64,000 bases of DNA. Source: Candidatus Scybalocola faecavium. Its GTDB lineage: Bacteria; Bacillota; Clostridia; Lachnospirales; Lachnospiraceae. A program made the translations under genes and the position numbers. A model generated the notes under the pieces. It did no database searches, was not told the DNA's origin, and saw nothing but the letters and a program-made list of their open reading frames with translations. The stretch is from the NCBI GenBank assembly GCA_018713145.1, contig DVFP01000012.1, positions 62,001 to 126,000 of the forward strand, in the 5' to 3' direction. Positions 1 to 9,770 of this stretch are shown piece after piece; position 1 is the first letter of the stretch; each line of letters opens with the position of its first letter.

Positions 1-603
1 GACAGCGGCTTGTCTGTGGAAAAGGCCTATCGGCTGGCCGCGGGAATTTATATGACTTGCCAGGGATCTTTATTTATGCTTTCCGGAGAAGAATTTGGAA
101 GGACAAAGGAGGGCCTGGAAAACAGTTATAATGCCCCGATCCAGATCAATCGTCTGGACTGGACACAAGCCTGGGCGAATAAAAAGCTTGTAGATTTTTA
201 TCGGGGGCTGATCGCCCTGAGAAAACAGCTGCCCGGATTGTGTGATAAAACCGATAAAGCGTATTTAAGATTTAAAGAATGTTTTATCCGCCCTATGGCC
301 GCCGGCTATCTTTTGGACAATCGCCTAAAAGACGGATCTTTCTGCGAAGGCTCAAGGTGGGATGAGATTTTTGTGATCTATAACAGCGGAATAAAAGCCA
401 GGACCTTTACACTGCCCGAAGGCACCTGGGAATTTCTGGCAAACAGCCGGGACAGCTTTTTATGGCAGACCCATGAAACCGTTAAAAACAATAGTATTAC
501 AGCGGCGCCCCAAAGCTTTGTGATCCTGGGGCTGCCGGGAGGAATGACAGCCAATGAAATGGATTTATGGAAAACAAGACTTGCGAAGTCTGGAACGAAG
601 TGA
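1..603 (+). CDS. pulA: Type I pullulanase, C-terminal part (5' end outside window)
   Basis: The reading frame is open from the first base, so only the last 200 residues are present. The fragment has the block near the end of the GH13 barrel in type I pullulanases (SGEEFGRTKEGLENSYNAP, then INRLDW), followed by a helix with FYRGLIALRK and a C-terminal beta domain. The family hydrolyses alpha-1,6 branch linkages in pullulan, glycogen or limit dextrin. The catalytic Asp/Glu residues lie upstream and cannot be checked. The next gene starts 50 bp inside this one, so the two are probably translationally coupled in a glycogen or maltodextrin breakdown operon. Another GH13 debranching enzyme cannot be fully excluded from this fragment. 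Confidence 0.8.
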   Translation, partial: DSGLSVEKAYRLAAGIYMTCQGSLFMLSGEEFGRTKEGLENSYNAPIQINRLDWTQAWANKKLVDFYRGLIALRKQLPGLCDKTDKAYLRFKECFIRPMAAGYLLDNRLKDGSFCEGSRWDEIFVIYNSGIKARTFTLPEGTWEFLANSRDSFLWQTHETVKNNSITAAPQSFVILGLPGGMTANEMDLWKTRLAKSGTK

Positions 604-2683
604 AGAAAACTGTTTTTTAATGACCAACGGCCTGGGAGGCTTTTCCTCCCTGACGATGGCCGGGGGAGCCGCCCGTAATGACCACTCTGTGTTTATGGCA
701 TGTACCAATGCTCCAAATCATCGTTACAATATGATCCACCGCCTGAAAGAACGGCTGTATGTACATGATCAGTGGAAAATACTATCTACTCAGGAATTTG
801 CCAACAAGCCTCCGGAAGAGGGATATTGCCATGTATCATCTTTTACCTATGAGGATACGCCTTTATGGCGGTTTGATACAGACGGCGTGGAAATCATTAA
901 AGAAATGGGATTGGCCCAGGAAGAAAACACATGGGGAATCCGGTATGTGGTACACAATCGAACCAAAAAAAGATGTACACTGGAGATCACCCCTTTTTTA
1001 CAATTTACCCCAAAAGGCCATGATCTGGATCAGGGCACAGTTTTTACTGTGTATTCGGAGAAAGAGAGCGCAAAAGCTTTGTCTGAAAATTTCACGGATG
1101 ACTGTCGTTCCGACAAAAAGGGAGACCGTGTTCAAACCTGGCACATTTCTGCTAATGACCTGGAGATGACCTGGCATGTTGACGGCCGGATTTTAACCGA
1201 TGGAGAGGAAAGTTTCCCGAAATGGGATCTAAAAGAGAATCGGGAAACTTTAACAGCCACCTGCAAAGTCCGGGAGCTGGAAACCTATTTTTACAGCTAC
1301 GATGCTGTGGACGGACGCAGACCCACCGGTACAGGACGGGCCGTTATTCAAACCATGCTGTATGTGCCGGAAGGTTCTTCGGCTTATTTGGATATTGTTT
1401 GTTCCATGGAAAATGATCCTTGTTATTGTGGGGCACAAATCATAGAGCAGACAAAACAATACCGGCGCAGTCTTTCCCAAACAGCCGGATTTAAAGAACC
1501 GGCAGCAGATGCGCTTGCAAAAGCAGCAAACCAATTTGTCAGTCTGAGAGCCTCAACAGGAGGAAAGACGATTCTTGCCGGTTTTCCGTTTTTTGAAGAT
1601 TGGGGAAGGGATACCATGATCGCCCTTCCAGGCGTGTGTCTGTCTACAGGGCAGTATGAGGCTGCCTGCTCCATCCTGCGTACCTTTGCGGCACATGAAA
1701 AACACGGTCTTATGCCGAATCTTTTCCCTGAAGGGGGAAATGAGCCTATGTATAATACTGCAGACGCAGCCCTTTTATTTATTAACTGTGTTTATCTGTA
1801 TGAGGAAAGGACAAAAGATACAGCCTTTGCCCGGGAAATGTTTCCGGTTATGGAACGTATTATCCAAGGCTATAAAGAAGAGACACTTTATGGGATCCAT
1901 ATGGATACGGATGGTCTGATTTGTGCCGGACAAGGGCTGGATCAGGTCACTTGGATGGATGTCAGAGTCGGAGATGTGCTGCCTACGCCACGCCATGGCA
2001 AGCCGGTGGAAATCAATGCCTACTGGTATAATGCTCTAAAGATCATGGAATATTTTTCTGAAATGTCAGGCAGAGATGGCAGCGCTTATAAAGCTCTGGC
2101 CCAACAGGTCAAAAAGTCTTTTATTGAAAAATTCTGGCGGGAGGACGCAGGATGCCTTAGAGATGTTTTATCGCCGTCAGGGGATAAAACGCAGCCGCCT
2201 GCAGATAAAACATCGGCGGATGAGCAGATCCGGTGCAACCAGATTTGGGCCGTATCCATGCCGTTTACCATGCTGGATCGGGAGAAGGAAAAGAAGGTAG
2301 TGGAAAAGGTTTACGAAACCTTGTACACGCCTTGCGGTCTGCGGACGCTGTCCATGGATGATCCGGACTTCCATCCTGTTTATCAAGGGGAAACGTTTCA
2401 CCGGGATATGGCCTATCACCAGGGAACTGTGTGGGTATTCCCGTTAGGCGCCTATTATCTGGCTTATCTTAAAGTACACGACTACAGCTTCCAGGCCCGG
2501 CATGCTGTCCGGGGACAGCTGGCAGCTATAGAGGGGGCCTTAAGGGAAGGATGTATCGGCCAGCTGCCTGAAATATATGACGGAGCTGTCCCCGGTGTCT
2601 CTAAAGGATGTTTTGCCCAGGCCTGGAGCGTGGGAGAGATGCTGAGAGTTTATGAAAGCCTTGAAAAAAAAGAAGGGGAATGA
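554..2683 (+). CDS. Glycogen debranching enzyme (amylo-alpha-1,6-glucosidase type, GH133)
   Basis: This 709-residue protein begins with an N-terminal domain typical of bacterial glycogen debranching enzymes (YGKQDLRSLERSEENCFLMT, then TNGLGGFSSLT). From about residue 330 it has the (alpha/alpha)6-barrel glucosidase domain, with conserved FPFFEDWGRDTMIALPG and, near residue 620, GETFHRDMAYHQGTVW. The family removes alpha-1,6-linked glucose or branch stubs so that phosphorylase can continue degrading glycogen; it should be cytosolic. The ATG at 554 gives the conserved N-terminus and overlaps the pullulanase gene by 50 bp. The stop is followed at once by a tandem repeat leading into glycogen phosphorylase, so the genes appear co-transcribed. 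Confidence 0.88.
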   Translation: MKWIYGKQDLRSLERSEENCFLMTNGLGGFSSLTMAGGAARNDHSVFMACTNAPNHRYNMIHRLKERLYVHDQWKILSTQEFANKPPEEGYCHVSSFTYEDTPLWRFDTDGVEIIKEMGLAQEENTWGIRYVVHNRTKKRCTLEITPFLQFTPKGHDLDQGTVFTVYSEKESAKALSENFTDDCRSDKKGDRVQTWHISANDLEMTWHVDGRILTDGEESFPKWDLKENRETLTATCKVRELETYFYSYDAVDGRRPTGTGRAVIQTMLYVPEGSSAYLDIVCSMENDPCYCGAQIIEQTKQYRRSLSQTAGFKEPAADALAKAANQFVSLRASTGGKTILAGFPFFEDWGRDTMIALPGVCLSTGQYEAACSILRTFAAHEKHGLMPNLFPEGGNEPMYNTADAALLFINCVYLYEERTKDTAFAREMFPVMERIIQGYKEETLYGIHMDTDGLICAGQGLDQVTWMDVRVGDVLPTPRHGKPVEINAYWYNALKIMEYFSEMSGRDGSAYKALAQQVKKSFIEKFWREDAGCLRDVLSPSGDKTQPPADKTSADEQIRCNQIWAVSMPFTMLDREKEKKVVEKVYETLYTPCGLRTLSMDDPDFHPVYQGETFHRDMAYHQGTVWVFPLGAYYLAYLKVHDYSFQARHAVRGQLAAIEGALREGCIGQLPEIYDGAVPGVSKGCFAQAWSVGEMLRVYESLEKKEGE

Positions 2684-2687
2684 TCCC

Positions 2688-2790
2688 CCCCGCAAGGGGA
2701 TACCTATATGGGCAAAAATATGCCCAGGAAAGGAGAAATCCCGCAAGGGGATACCCATATGGGCAAAAAGCTGCCCAGGAAAGGAGAAAA
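2688..2790 (+). repeat. Tandem 51-bp intercistronic repeat (two units) before glgP
   Basis: Two near-identical units with a 51-bp period start at 2689 and 2740. Each has a short hairpin (CCCCGCAAGGGG, stem of four C-G pairs closing a GCAA loop), then ATACC, then a second dyad TGGGCA/TGCCCA, and ends in a GGAAAGGAG ribosome binding site. Only the second unit is followed by the phosphorylase ATG at 2792. A related tandem pair lies at 14293-14387. The sequence and period are seen directly; a role in mRNA stability or translation is inference. Confidence 0.75.
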
Positions 2791-2791
2791 T

Positions 2792-5056
2792 ATGGAGAAA
2801 GCATTACAGCAGTTTTTATCTGATCACTGCCATAAAACCATTGAAGAAGCGTCTGATAGGGAGATTTATGAAGCTCTCTTATGGATTGCCAAAGAAAAAA
2901 TGAAAGGGATCCGGCCAAATGAGGGAAAAAGGAAGCTGTATTATATTTCAGCGGAGTTTCTTATTGGGAAGCTCTTGTCTAACAACCTGATCAATCTGGG
3001 ACTGTTTGACGAAACCCGCCAGGTCCTTGAAAGTCACGGCAAAAGCCTGACAAAGATTGAAGAGGTTGAGCCTGAACCCTCCCTTGGTAACGGGGGCCTT
3101 GGCCGTCTTGCCGCCTGTTTCCTGGATTCTATTGCAAATCTTGGACTTTGCGGCGATGGTGTAGGCTTAAATTATCATGAGGGGCTTTTTAAGCAGACCT
3201 TTGCAGACAATAAGCAAAAAGAAGAGAAAAATCCCTGGATCACTCCTGAAAGCTGGCTGACACGGACAAATGTTCAATTCCAGGTGCCTTTTAAGGATTT
3301 TACTCTGACTTCCGTAATGTATGATATTGATGTGCCGGGATATGAACAAGGATGCAATAAGCTCCACCTGTTTGATATAGATACTATTGATGAAAGTATC
3401 ATTTGCGATGGGATCAATTTCGATAAAACAAACATTTCCAAAAACCTTACATTATTCCTTTATCCGGATGACAGTGACGAAGCAGGCCGGATACTAAGGA
3501 TCTATCAGCAATACTTTATGGTAAGCAATGGCGCCCAGCTGATTCTTAAGGAAGCAAAAGAAAGAGGGTGCACAGATCTGGCAAAGCTTAATGAATATGC
3601 AGCCGTACAGATCAATGATACCCATCCGTCCATGGTGATCCCTGAGCTGATCCGCCTTTTGACTCAGGAAGGTATTCCGGAAGAGACCGCCATCGAAACC
3701 GTATCCCGGACCTGCGCTTATACAAATCACACGATCCTGGCAGAAGCTTTGGAAAAATGGCCGATGGATTACCTGGAAAAAACCGTGCCCCACCTGCTTC
3801 CTATTATCCGTGATCTGGATGCCCGTGTACGGGAAAAGTACAGTGACAGCCGAGTATATATTATTGATGATGAAAACCGGGTCCATATGGCTCATATGGA
3901 CATTCATTACGGGTATGCAGTCAATGGTGTTGCTGCTCTCCATACCCGGATTCTTGAAGAGTCTGAATTAAAACCATTTTATGAAATCTATCCGGAGAAA
4001 TTCAACAATAAAACTAACGGTATTACATTCCGCCGCTGGCTGACCCACTGTAACTATCCTTTAGCTCAGTATATTGAGTCACTGATCGGAAGCGGATACA
4101 AAAAAGATGCCTCCAAGCTGGAAAAATTATTAGATTTTATAGATGATAAAAATGTACTTTCTACCTTGAGAAAGATCAAGAAAAATGCCAAGATCCAGTT
4201 GAAAGAATATTTACAATCTACTCAAAATGTTGAAATCAACGAAAATTCTATATTTGACATACAGATCAAACGGCTTCATGAGTATAAACGCCAGCAGATG
4301 AACGCCTTATATGCTATTTATAAATATAAGCAGATCAAAGCCGGACATCTGCCTAAGCGCCCCCTGACTATGATCTTTGGTGCCAAGGCTGCACCTGCCT
4401 ACACAACAGCCAAGGATATTATCCATCTTATCCTTTGCCTTAGCCAGATCGTTAACAGTGATCCTCAGGTCAGCCCATGGTTAAAGATCGTTATGGTTGA
4501 AAACTATAATGTTACTAAAGCGGAAAAGTTGATTCCTGCCTGTGATATTTCCGAACAGATTTCCCTGGCTTCAAAAGAAGCCTCAGGTACAGGCAATATG
4601 AAGTTTATGTTAAACGGAGCCGTAACCCTCGGAACAGAAGATGGCGCCAATGTAGAGATACATTCCCTAGTGGGAGATGAAAATATTTATATTTTCGGTG
4701 CATCCTCCCAAAAGGTGATTGATCTTTATAACACAGGAGCATACAATTCCAGGGTAATCTACGATAAAGATGATATGATCCGGGATCTGGTGGATTTTAT
4801 CATTGGCAAGGAGATGATCCTTACCGGAGATCCGGTATGTCTGGTGCGCCTGTATAGGGAGATCGTAAACAAAGACTGGTTTATGACGCTTCTGGACGTA
4901 AAAGATTATATCCGTACAAAAGAGCAAATGCTTAATGATTACGAAGATGAAACCGGGTGGGCGAAAAAATCTCTGATCAATATTGCGAAAGCCGGATATT
5001 TTTCATCAGACCGAACGATTGAAGAATATAATAGGGATATTTGGCACTTGGCTTAA
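2792..5056 (+). CDS. glgP: Glycogen/starch/alpha-glucan phosphorylase
   Basis: The 754-residue protein belongs to the GT35 phosphorylase family, which releases glucose-1-phosphate from alpha-1,4-glucan ends using pyridoxal phosphate. Visible motifs are [13 protein letters not shown] near the start, the [19 protein letters not shown] glycine-rich block, [18 protein letters not shown], and the PLP-site region [19 protein letters not shown] containing the lysine. I chose the ATG at 2792 because AAGGAG lies six bases upstream; a longer frame from 2708 would translate the tandem repeat and give no family sequence. It sits between the debranching enzyme and 4-alpha-glucanotransferase genes, which together complete glycogen breakdown. 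At about 754 residues it is on the short side for the family, as is common in Clostridia. Confidence 0.95.
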   Translation: MEKALQQFLSDHCHKTIEEASDREIYEALLWIAKEKMKGIRPNEGKRKLYYISAEFLIGKLLSNNLINLGLFDETRQVLESHGKSLTKIEEVEPEPSLGNGGLGRLAACFLDSIANLGLCGDGVGLNYHEGLFKQTFADNKQKEEKNPWITPESWLTRTNVQFQVPFKDFTLTSVMYDIDVPGYEQGCNKLHLFDIDTIDESIICDGINFDKTNISKNLTLFLYPDDSDEAGRILRIYQQYFMVSNGAQLILKEAKERGCTDLAKLNEYAAVQINDTHPSMVIPELIRLLTQEGIPEETAIETVSRTCAYTNHTILAEALEKWPMDYLEKTVPHLLPIIRDLDARVREKYSDSRVYIIDDENRVHMAHMDIHYGYAVNGVAALHTRILEESELKPFYEIYPEKFNNKTNGITFRRWLTHCNYPLAQYIESLIGSGYKKDASKLEKLLDFIDDKNVLSTLRKIKKNAKIQLKEYLQSTQNVEINENSIFDIQIKRLHEYKRQQMNALYAIYKYKQIKAGHLPKRPLTMIFGAKAAPAYTTAKDIIHLILCLSQIVNSDPQVSPWLKIVMVENYNVTKAEKLIPACDISEQISLASKEASGTGNMKFMLNGAVTLGTEDGANVEIHSLVGDENIYIFGASSQKVIDLYNTGAYNSRVIYDKDDMIRDLVDFIIGKEMILTGDPVCLVRLYREIVNKDWFMTLLDVKDYIRTKEQMLNDYEDETGWAKKSLINIAKAGYFSSDRTIEEYNRDIWHLA

Positions 5057-5080
5057 TGGAGTGCCGGAAAGGAGCAGCGT

Positions 5081-6541
5081 ATGAGAGAAACAGGTGTTTT
5101 AATGCCGGTATTTTCCCTTCCTTCTGCCACCGGAGCGGGGGATCTGGGGAAGGCAGCGTATCGGTGGGTCGATCTGTTGGCCCAAAGTCATGTGGGTATC
5201 TGGCAGATCCTTCCTTTAAATCCTGTAGGTTATGGAAATTCGCCCTACCAGCCCTATTCTTCCTTTGCGGGAGATGACTTGTATATCAGCCTGGACCGGC
5301 TTTATGAACTTGGGCTGATCCGGAAGCTGCCCAGAACCTTTATGGAACATTCTGCCCGGATCGACTATTCCCAGGTAAGAGCCTTTCGGGAACCTTATCT
5401 TCGGGAAGCTTTTGCAAATTTTCGGGAGGATGAGGACTATCAAACCTTTGTCCGCCAATCCTGGGTATATTTGTACGGGGTTTTTCGGGCACTGAAAGCC
5501 AGAAATCATAACCTGTGCTGGAATCAGTGGCCGGACAGAGACAAAAACTGGCCTGTCTCCAGAAAGCCTTTAGATGAAGATATTGAAAAAGAGGCTCACT
5601 ATCATATGTTTTTGCAATATATGTTTTATATTCAGTGGAAAGCTTTAAAAACCTATGCGAATGACAAAAATATAAAGATCATGGGAGATATTCCTTTTTA
5701 TGTAGGTATTGATTCCCTGGATGTATGGGCAGACCGGAAAAGCTTTTTGCTGGATGAAAACGGCGTCCCGGTATTTATCGCCGGCGTCCCGCCGGATTAT
5801 TTCAGCGCTACCGGACAGCGGTGGGGGAATCCCATCTATGATTGGGATTATTTAAAGGATCATGACTATGATTTTTGGATCCAAAGGATCGGATATAATC
5901 AAAAGCTGTTTGATATTATCCGTATCGACCATTTCCGGGCCTTTGACACTTACTGGAAGATCCCGGCCACATGTCCTACAGCCATGGAAGGGGAATGGAT
6001 AGAAGCCCCGGGCTATGAAGTGCTGGATATGATCTTTAAGAAGATCCCGGATGTGTATCTTGTGGCGGAAGATCTGGGGATGCTCAGACCTCAGGTCCAT
6101 ACCCTGAAAAACCATTATCATTTAAAGGGCATGAAGATCCTTGTATTTGCCCTGGATGCTTCCGGAAAATATGCCAGAGATATTGAGGCAGAAAGTGAAA
6201 ATATGATCCTGTATACCGGAACCCATGACAATGATACGATCATGGAATGGTATGGCAAGCTTACCCCGGCGTCTAAAAGAAAAATACGCCGTTTTCTTAA
6301 AAGCAGAAACATAAAAGAGGGAAGTATTGCACAAAGATTGATCACCTATGTATTAAGGAGCCAAACAGATATTGCTGTGATCTCCATGCCGGATGCGCTG
6401 GCTCTTGGAAAAGAAGGACATATCAATACCCCGGGAACCGTAGGCTCCCCCAACTGGGAATGGCATATGGCAGATTTTAAAAAGGCCCAAAAACAGCTTT
6501 TTAAACTAAAGCATCTGATTGAAGAAAACCGGCAGCCATAA
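5081..6541 (+). CDS. malQ: 4-alpha-glucanotransferase (amylomaltase)
   Basis: This 486-residue GH77 enzyme transfers alpha-1,4-glucan segments between maltodextrins. It shows the family N-terminus (TGVLMPVFSLPSATGAGDLG), the substrate-binding PLNPVGYGNSPYQP block, KIMGDIPFYVGIDSLDVWAD, the nucleophile region RIDHFRAFDTYWKIP, the acid/base region YLVAEDLG, and TGTHDNDT. An AAAGGAG site lies 25 bp after glgP, so it is the last gene of the breakdown operon. A strong bidirectional hairpin follows and separates it from the convergent glgD. Confidence 0.95.
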   Translation: MRETGVLMPVFSLPSATGAGDLGKAAYRWVDLLAQSHVGIWQILPLNPVGYGNSPYQPYSSFAGDDLYISLDRLYELGLIRKLPRTFMEHSARIDYSQVRAFREPYLREAFANFREDEDYQTFVRQSWVYLYGVFRALKARNHNLCWNQWPDRDKNWPVSRKPLDEDIEKEAHYHMFLQYMFYIQWKALKTYANDKNIKIMGDIPFYVGIDSLDVWADRKSFLLDENGVPVFIAGVPPDYFSATGQRWGNPIYDWDYLKDHDYDFWIQRIGYNQKLFDIIRIDHFRAFDTYWKIPATCPTAMEGEWIEAPGYEVLDMIFKKIPDVYLVAEDLGMLRPQVHTLKNHYHLKGMKILVFALDASGKYARDIEAESENMILYTGTHDNDTIMEWYGKLTPASKRKIRRFLKSRNIKEGSIAQRLITYVLRSQTDIAVISMPDALALGKEGHINTPGTVGSPNWEWHMADFKKAQKQLFKLKHLIEENRQP

Positions 6542-6574
6542 AGGTTTTAAATGATGAAAACGGTCCTGATAAAT

Positions 6575-6623
6575 AAAACGGCCGTGTCTGTGATTTTATT
6601 TGTCACAGACACGGCCGTTTTTT
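6575..6623. terminator. Bidirectional Rho-independent terminator between malQ and glgD
   Basis: A perfect 19-bp inverted repeat (AAAACGGCCGTGTCTGTGA, arms 6575-6593 and 6603-6621) has a 9-nt loop and ends in a run of T on both strands. It lies between convergent genes, so it probably ends both transcripts. Confidence 0.93.
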
Positions 6624-6663
6624 ATGAATCACCCGGGAATCTGATCAGACCCCCGAAAAAAGA

Positions 6664-7788
6664 TCAAAGGGTATCCTGGCGCTTTACATAGCCTGGGTTA
6701 TCGGCTTCGGCAACAAGTTCATTTGCGTGGATGATCTTTGCTCCTTTATCTACTACAAAGTTCTCTACATGAACATTTTCTCCAATAAGGGTTCCGGGAA
6801 GGAGGACACTGTTTTTAACAACAGCCCCTTTCTGGATAATGCAGCCCCGGCCTACAACAGAATTTTCCACATAGCCTTCCATATTGCAGCCGTTAGATAC
6901 AACAGAGTTCTTTACGTCTGCTGTTTCAAAATACTGAGTAGGGCAGGAGTCGTTGGTCCGGGTGTAAATCGGCCAGTCTTCATCAAACAGACTGCGGGCA
7001 GTCTTAAAGTCAATGAGATCAATATTGGCCTGGTAATAGCTCTTAAAATCAGTAATAGCAGCAAAATAGCCTCTGTGGGAGATTCCCCGCACATCATAGT
7101 CCTCTGTTGCGCATACAGCACTGACAATATCTGCCAACGTATACATAGAAGAGGTCTTATGAGCCTTTTCGATCAGCTCCATAAACAGATCTTTTTTCAT
7201 GATATATGTATCCATGAAAATGTTTCTGCTCTTTGCAGTACCGCGATTTTGCTCGATAGAAAGAACACCCTTCTGACGGTTTAAGTTCAGTGTATTACAG
7301 TTTAAATATGCTTCGTTGGCATTATCCACAGACTGATAAAGGAGGGTAATGTCAGCTTCTGAAGTAATATGGGACTGAAGCAGGGCATTAAAATCTATAG
7401 CATAGATCATATAGCTTGGAGCAATGACTACATAAGGATAAGGTTCCTTTTCAATAATGTCTATATTCTCCCTAAAAGCGCCAATATCGGTATTATAAAT
7501 ATTTTCATTATCCATACCGTCCTCAGAGTAGAGGATACGCAGCTTGCCTCTCTTGGAGTTAATGTTGTAGTGACGGCCGGTCCCCAGATGTTCTGTCAGA
7601 GAACGGGGTTTACGGCGGATATAGACCTGGATATGGTCAATGTCACTATTGCTCATATTTGAAATCGGGAAGTCAATGATACGGTACCTTCCCATAAATG
7701 AAAATGCGCCAATGGGACGATAGGTCTGAAGTCCCTTTACCCATATATGATTTCCGGAAAAATTAACAATTCCAAATGCTTTGCTCAT
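6664..7788 (-). CDS. glgD: Glucose-1-phosphate adenylyltransferase subunit GlgD
   Basis: This 374-residue protein resembles GlgC but has the diverged N-terminus of GlgD (AFGIVNFSGNHIWVKGL instead of the GGRGSRL loop), keeps GRYRIIDFPISN, and ends in hexapeptide repeats typical of a left-handed beta helix. In Firmicutes GlgD pairs with GlgC and modulates ADP-glucose synthesis, the committed step of glycogen formation. It begins one base after the glgC stop (TAAGATG), so translation is coupled. The missing nucleotide-binding loop suggests a regulatory or weakly catalytic subunit; this is inferred from the family. Confidence 0.93.
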   Translation of the reverse strand: MSKAFGIVNFSGNHIWVKGLQTYRPIGAFSFMGRYRIIDFPISNMSNSDIDHIQVYIRRKPRSLTEHLGTGRHYNINSKRGKLRILYSEDGMDNENIYNTDIGAFRENIDIIEKEPYPYVVIAPSYMIYAIDFNALLQSHITSEADITLLYQSVDNANEAYLNCNTLNLNRQKGVLSIEQNRGTAKSRNIFMDTYIMKKDLFMELIEKAHKTSSMYTLADIVSAVCATEDYDVRGISHRGYFAAITDFKSYYQANIDLIDFKTARSLFDEDWPIYTRTNDSCPTQYFETADVKNSVVSNGCNMEGYVENSVVGRGCIIQKGAVVKNSVLLPGTLIGENVHVENFVVDKGAKIIHANELVAEADNPGYVKRQDTL

Positions 7789-7789
7789 C

Positions 7790-8929
7790 TTATTCTGCCC
7801 CCTTTACACGTTTCGCAACAAGCTCGATGTGTTCGCTGTCCGCGCTTCCCACAACGGCCTGTTTTCCGATCTTAATGCCATCGGCAACCAGAGCTCTCTG
7901 GACAACGGCACCTTCCTCCACCTCAACGCCGGGCATAAGGACACTGTCAATGATCTTCGCGCCTTCGCCAACCTTAACGCCGGTGAATAAAACAGAGTTT
8001 TCCACATCGCCGGAAATAATACATCCCTGATTGATAAATGCAGATTTAATATTTGCATCCGGGCCTATGTAGTGGGGCAGAGTTGTAGCATCCTCTGTGT
8101 AGATCTTCCAGGTAGGATCGCTTAAGTCAAGTTCATTATTCTTGTTTAAAAGATCCATATTGGCTTCCCATAAGGAATCAATGGTTCCAACATCCTTCCA
8201 GTAACCTTTGAATCTGTATGCAAACAGCCGTTTGCCTTCTGCAAGCATCTGAGGGATAATATCTTTACCAAAATCGTGGTTTGAGGAGTCATCCTTCATA
8301 TCAGCCACCAGCATCTTACGAAGCTGCTTCCAGTCAAATAAGTAAATACCCATGGAAGCAAGATTGCTCTTTGGATGTTCCGGCTTTTCTTCAAATTCTT
8401 CAATACGGTCTTCCTCATCCGTATTCATAATACCGAAGCGGCTGGCTTCTTTCTTTGGGACTTCGATCACCGCAATCGTGGCATCTGCTTTGTGTTCCTG
8501 ATGATAAGCAAGCATTTTTGCATAGTTCATTTTATAAATATGATCACCGGAAAGAATAAGCACATATTCCGGAGCATAGTTATCAACGAAATCAATATTC
8601 TGAGAGATAGCATCAGCAGTTCCGCGGTAAACGTTGAGGTTTTCCTCAGCTTTTTCACGAGGCGGAAGAACGAACACACCGCTGTCTCTGGCATCCAGAC
8701 CCCAGCGGCCGCCGGCTGCCACATAGCTGTTTAATAAAATGGATTCATACTGGGTCAGCACACCCACAATATCAATCCCGCTGTTGGCACAGTTACTCAG
8801 CGGAAAGTCAATAATACGATACTTGCCGCCATAAGAAACGGCCGGCTTAGCAACTTTTTTTGTCAGATCATGAAGTCGGGAGCCACGGCCGCCGGCTAAG
8901 ATCATTGCTATCATGTTGTTTTGCTTCAT
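7790..8929 (-). CDS. glgC: Glucose-1-phosphate adenylyltransferase, catalytic subunit GlgC
   Basis: This 379-residue enzyme makes ADP-glucose from glucose-1-phosphate and ATP. It carries the nucleotidyltransferase signature [16 protein letters not shown] with VAKPAV, then [32 protein letters not shown], and a [17 protein letters not shown] block, followed by C-terminal beta-helix repeats. It is the first gene of the leftward glgCD pair. A TATAAT-like -10 is visible on the minus strand at 8968-8973, about 40 bp upstream of the start, without a convincing -35 box. The pair runs opposite to the glycogen breakdown operon. Confidence 0.96.
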   Translation of the reverse strand: MKQNNMIAMILAGGRGSRLHDLTKKVAKPAVSYGGKYRIIDFPLSNCANSGIDIVGVLTQYESILLNSYVAAGGRWGLDARDSGVFVLPPREKAEENLNVYRGTADAISQNIDFVDNYAPEYVLILSGDHIYKMNYAKMLAYHQEHKADATIAVIEVPKKEASRFGIMNTDEEDRIEEFEEKPEHPKSNLASMGIYLFDWKQLRKMLVADMKDDSSNHDFGKDIIPQMLAEGKRLFAYRFKGYWKDVGTIDSLWEANMDLLNKNNELDLSDPTWKIYTEDATTLPHYIGPDANIKSAFINQGCIISGDVENSVLFTGVKVGEGAKIIDSVLMPGVEVEEGAVVQRALVADGIKIGKQAVVGSADSEHIELVAKRVKGAE

Positions 8930-9313
8930 AAATAAGCCCTCACTTTCATTTTGATGCTGTTGACTATATTATACAATTTTTTTTTGACTTTTAACATATT
9001 TTTGTGTAAAAAAATCATAAATTTTTTTAATGAACTTCTTTACACTTATAGAATATCACTATCAACCTTTAAGATCCGGCAAAAGCATAAGCCTTGAAAA
9101 TCTTGAAAAAAACTGCGGTTTCAAAGGTTTTTTGCAGGCAGTCACAAAAAAGTGATAAAATATCTCATCTGAGGATTCCTCTCTTGGATTTGTAAAATAC
9201 TTTTTTTATAATTAATACATCAGGATCTTTGATCTGTGTTTAAAAGACCTGTTAAGATTTATGCCTGCGGCAAATTTCAGAAATGTGCTTAAAAAGAAGG
9301 AGGGGATGAGATC
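8930..9313. other. AT-rich divergent intergenic region between glgC and the HMA gene
   Basis: This 384-bp stretch contains no gene. It holds a minus-strand TATAAT (8968-8973) for glgCD and a plus-strand promoter (9184-9212) for the HMA gene. The rest is AT-rich with poly-T tracts. I saw no riboswitch or clear operator. Confidence 0.6.
9184..9212 (+). promoter_or_regulatory. Probable sigma-A promoter for the HMA-domain gene
   Basis: TTGGAT and TATAAT are separated by exactly 17 bp, about 100 bp upstream of the HMA start codon. The -10 is a perfect match and the -35 matches at four of six positions. Confidence 0.6.
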
Positions 9314-9574
9314 ATGTTAAAAATCACTGCCGGAATTGATGGTATGGCCTGTGAAATGTGCGAGGCTCATGTAAATGAAGCGATCCGTAAACATTTAAAT
9401 GTTAAAAAGGTAAGTTCCTCCCATCGGAAACATCAGACGGTAATCATTGCCGAAGAGGAGATTTCAGACAAAGATATAAAAAAAGCTTTGGAAGGCACCG
9501 GGTATAAGGTAACAGATATTTCCAGGGAACCTTATGAAAAAAAGGGACTTTTTTCCTTTAGAAAACATCATTAG
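9314..9574 (+). CDS. Heavy-metal-associated (HMA) domain protein, copper-chaperone-like
   Basis: This 86-residue protein is a single ferredoxin-like HMA domain. The metal site GMACEMC near residue 14 has the CxxC pair that binds Cu(I) or another soft metal in the CopZ and P-type ATPase families. A predicted GYKV segment near residue 68 matches the family end, and a short basic tail follows. An AGGAGG site precedes the ATG. No copper ATPase or repressor lies nearby and the gene has its own promoter, so the partner is unknown. The metal is inferred from the family. Confidence 0.82.
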   Translation: MLKITAGIDGMACEMCEAHVNEAIRKHLNVKKVSSSHRKHQTVIIAEEEISDKDIKKALEGTGYKVTDISREPYEKKGLFSFRKHH

Positions 9575-9685
9575 ATAGAAAATATCATCAGACACTCTAT
9601 ATGATCCGGTTAAGCTGCAGCCCTTGTATTTTTGCCGGAAGATGGGAGAGAAGATCAGGTCTTTGTTTAATTTCTCAAAAAAAAC

Positions 9686-9713
9686 TTGCAAAATATAAAA
9701 TGTAGGTTAAAAT
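9686..9713 (+). promoter_or_regulatory. Probable promoter for purF
   Basis: TTGCAA and TAAAAT are 16 bp apart, about 58 bp before the purF ATG. A small dyad (CTCCGTT/AACGGAG, 9727-9748) lies in the leader. I found no purine riboswitch core and no recognisable PurR box. Confidence 0.45.
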
Positions 9714-9770
9714 AGTTCCTGTAGTTCTCCGTTGAATAAAAAACGGAGAGCAGGTAAAGGAGTGAAGACT

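Noticed and set aside
2708-2791. N-terminal extension of glycogen phosphorylase
   Set aside because: It would translate the tandem intercistronic repeat; the ATG at 2792 has a proper Shine-Dalgarno.
3494-3943. A 149-codon minus-strand frame opposite glgP
   Set aside because: It mirrors the codons of glgP and has no independent support.
6727-7284. A 185-codon plus-strand frame opposite glgD
   Set aside because: It is antisense to a well-supported gene and has no ribosome binding site or family features.
9575-9770. Purine riboswitch upstream of purF
   Set aside because: None of the conserved core bases of the purine aptamer could be found, only a 7-bp dyad near the start.
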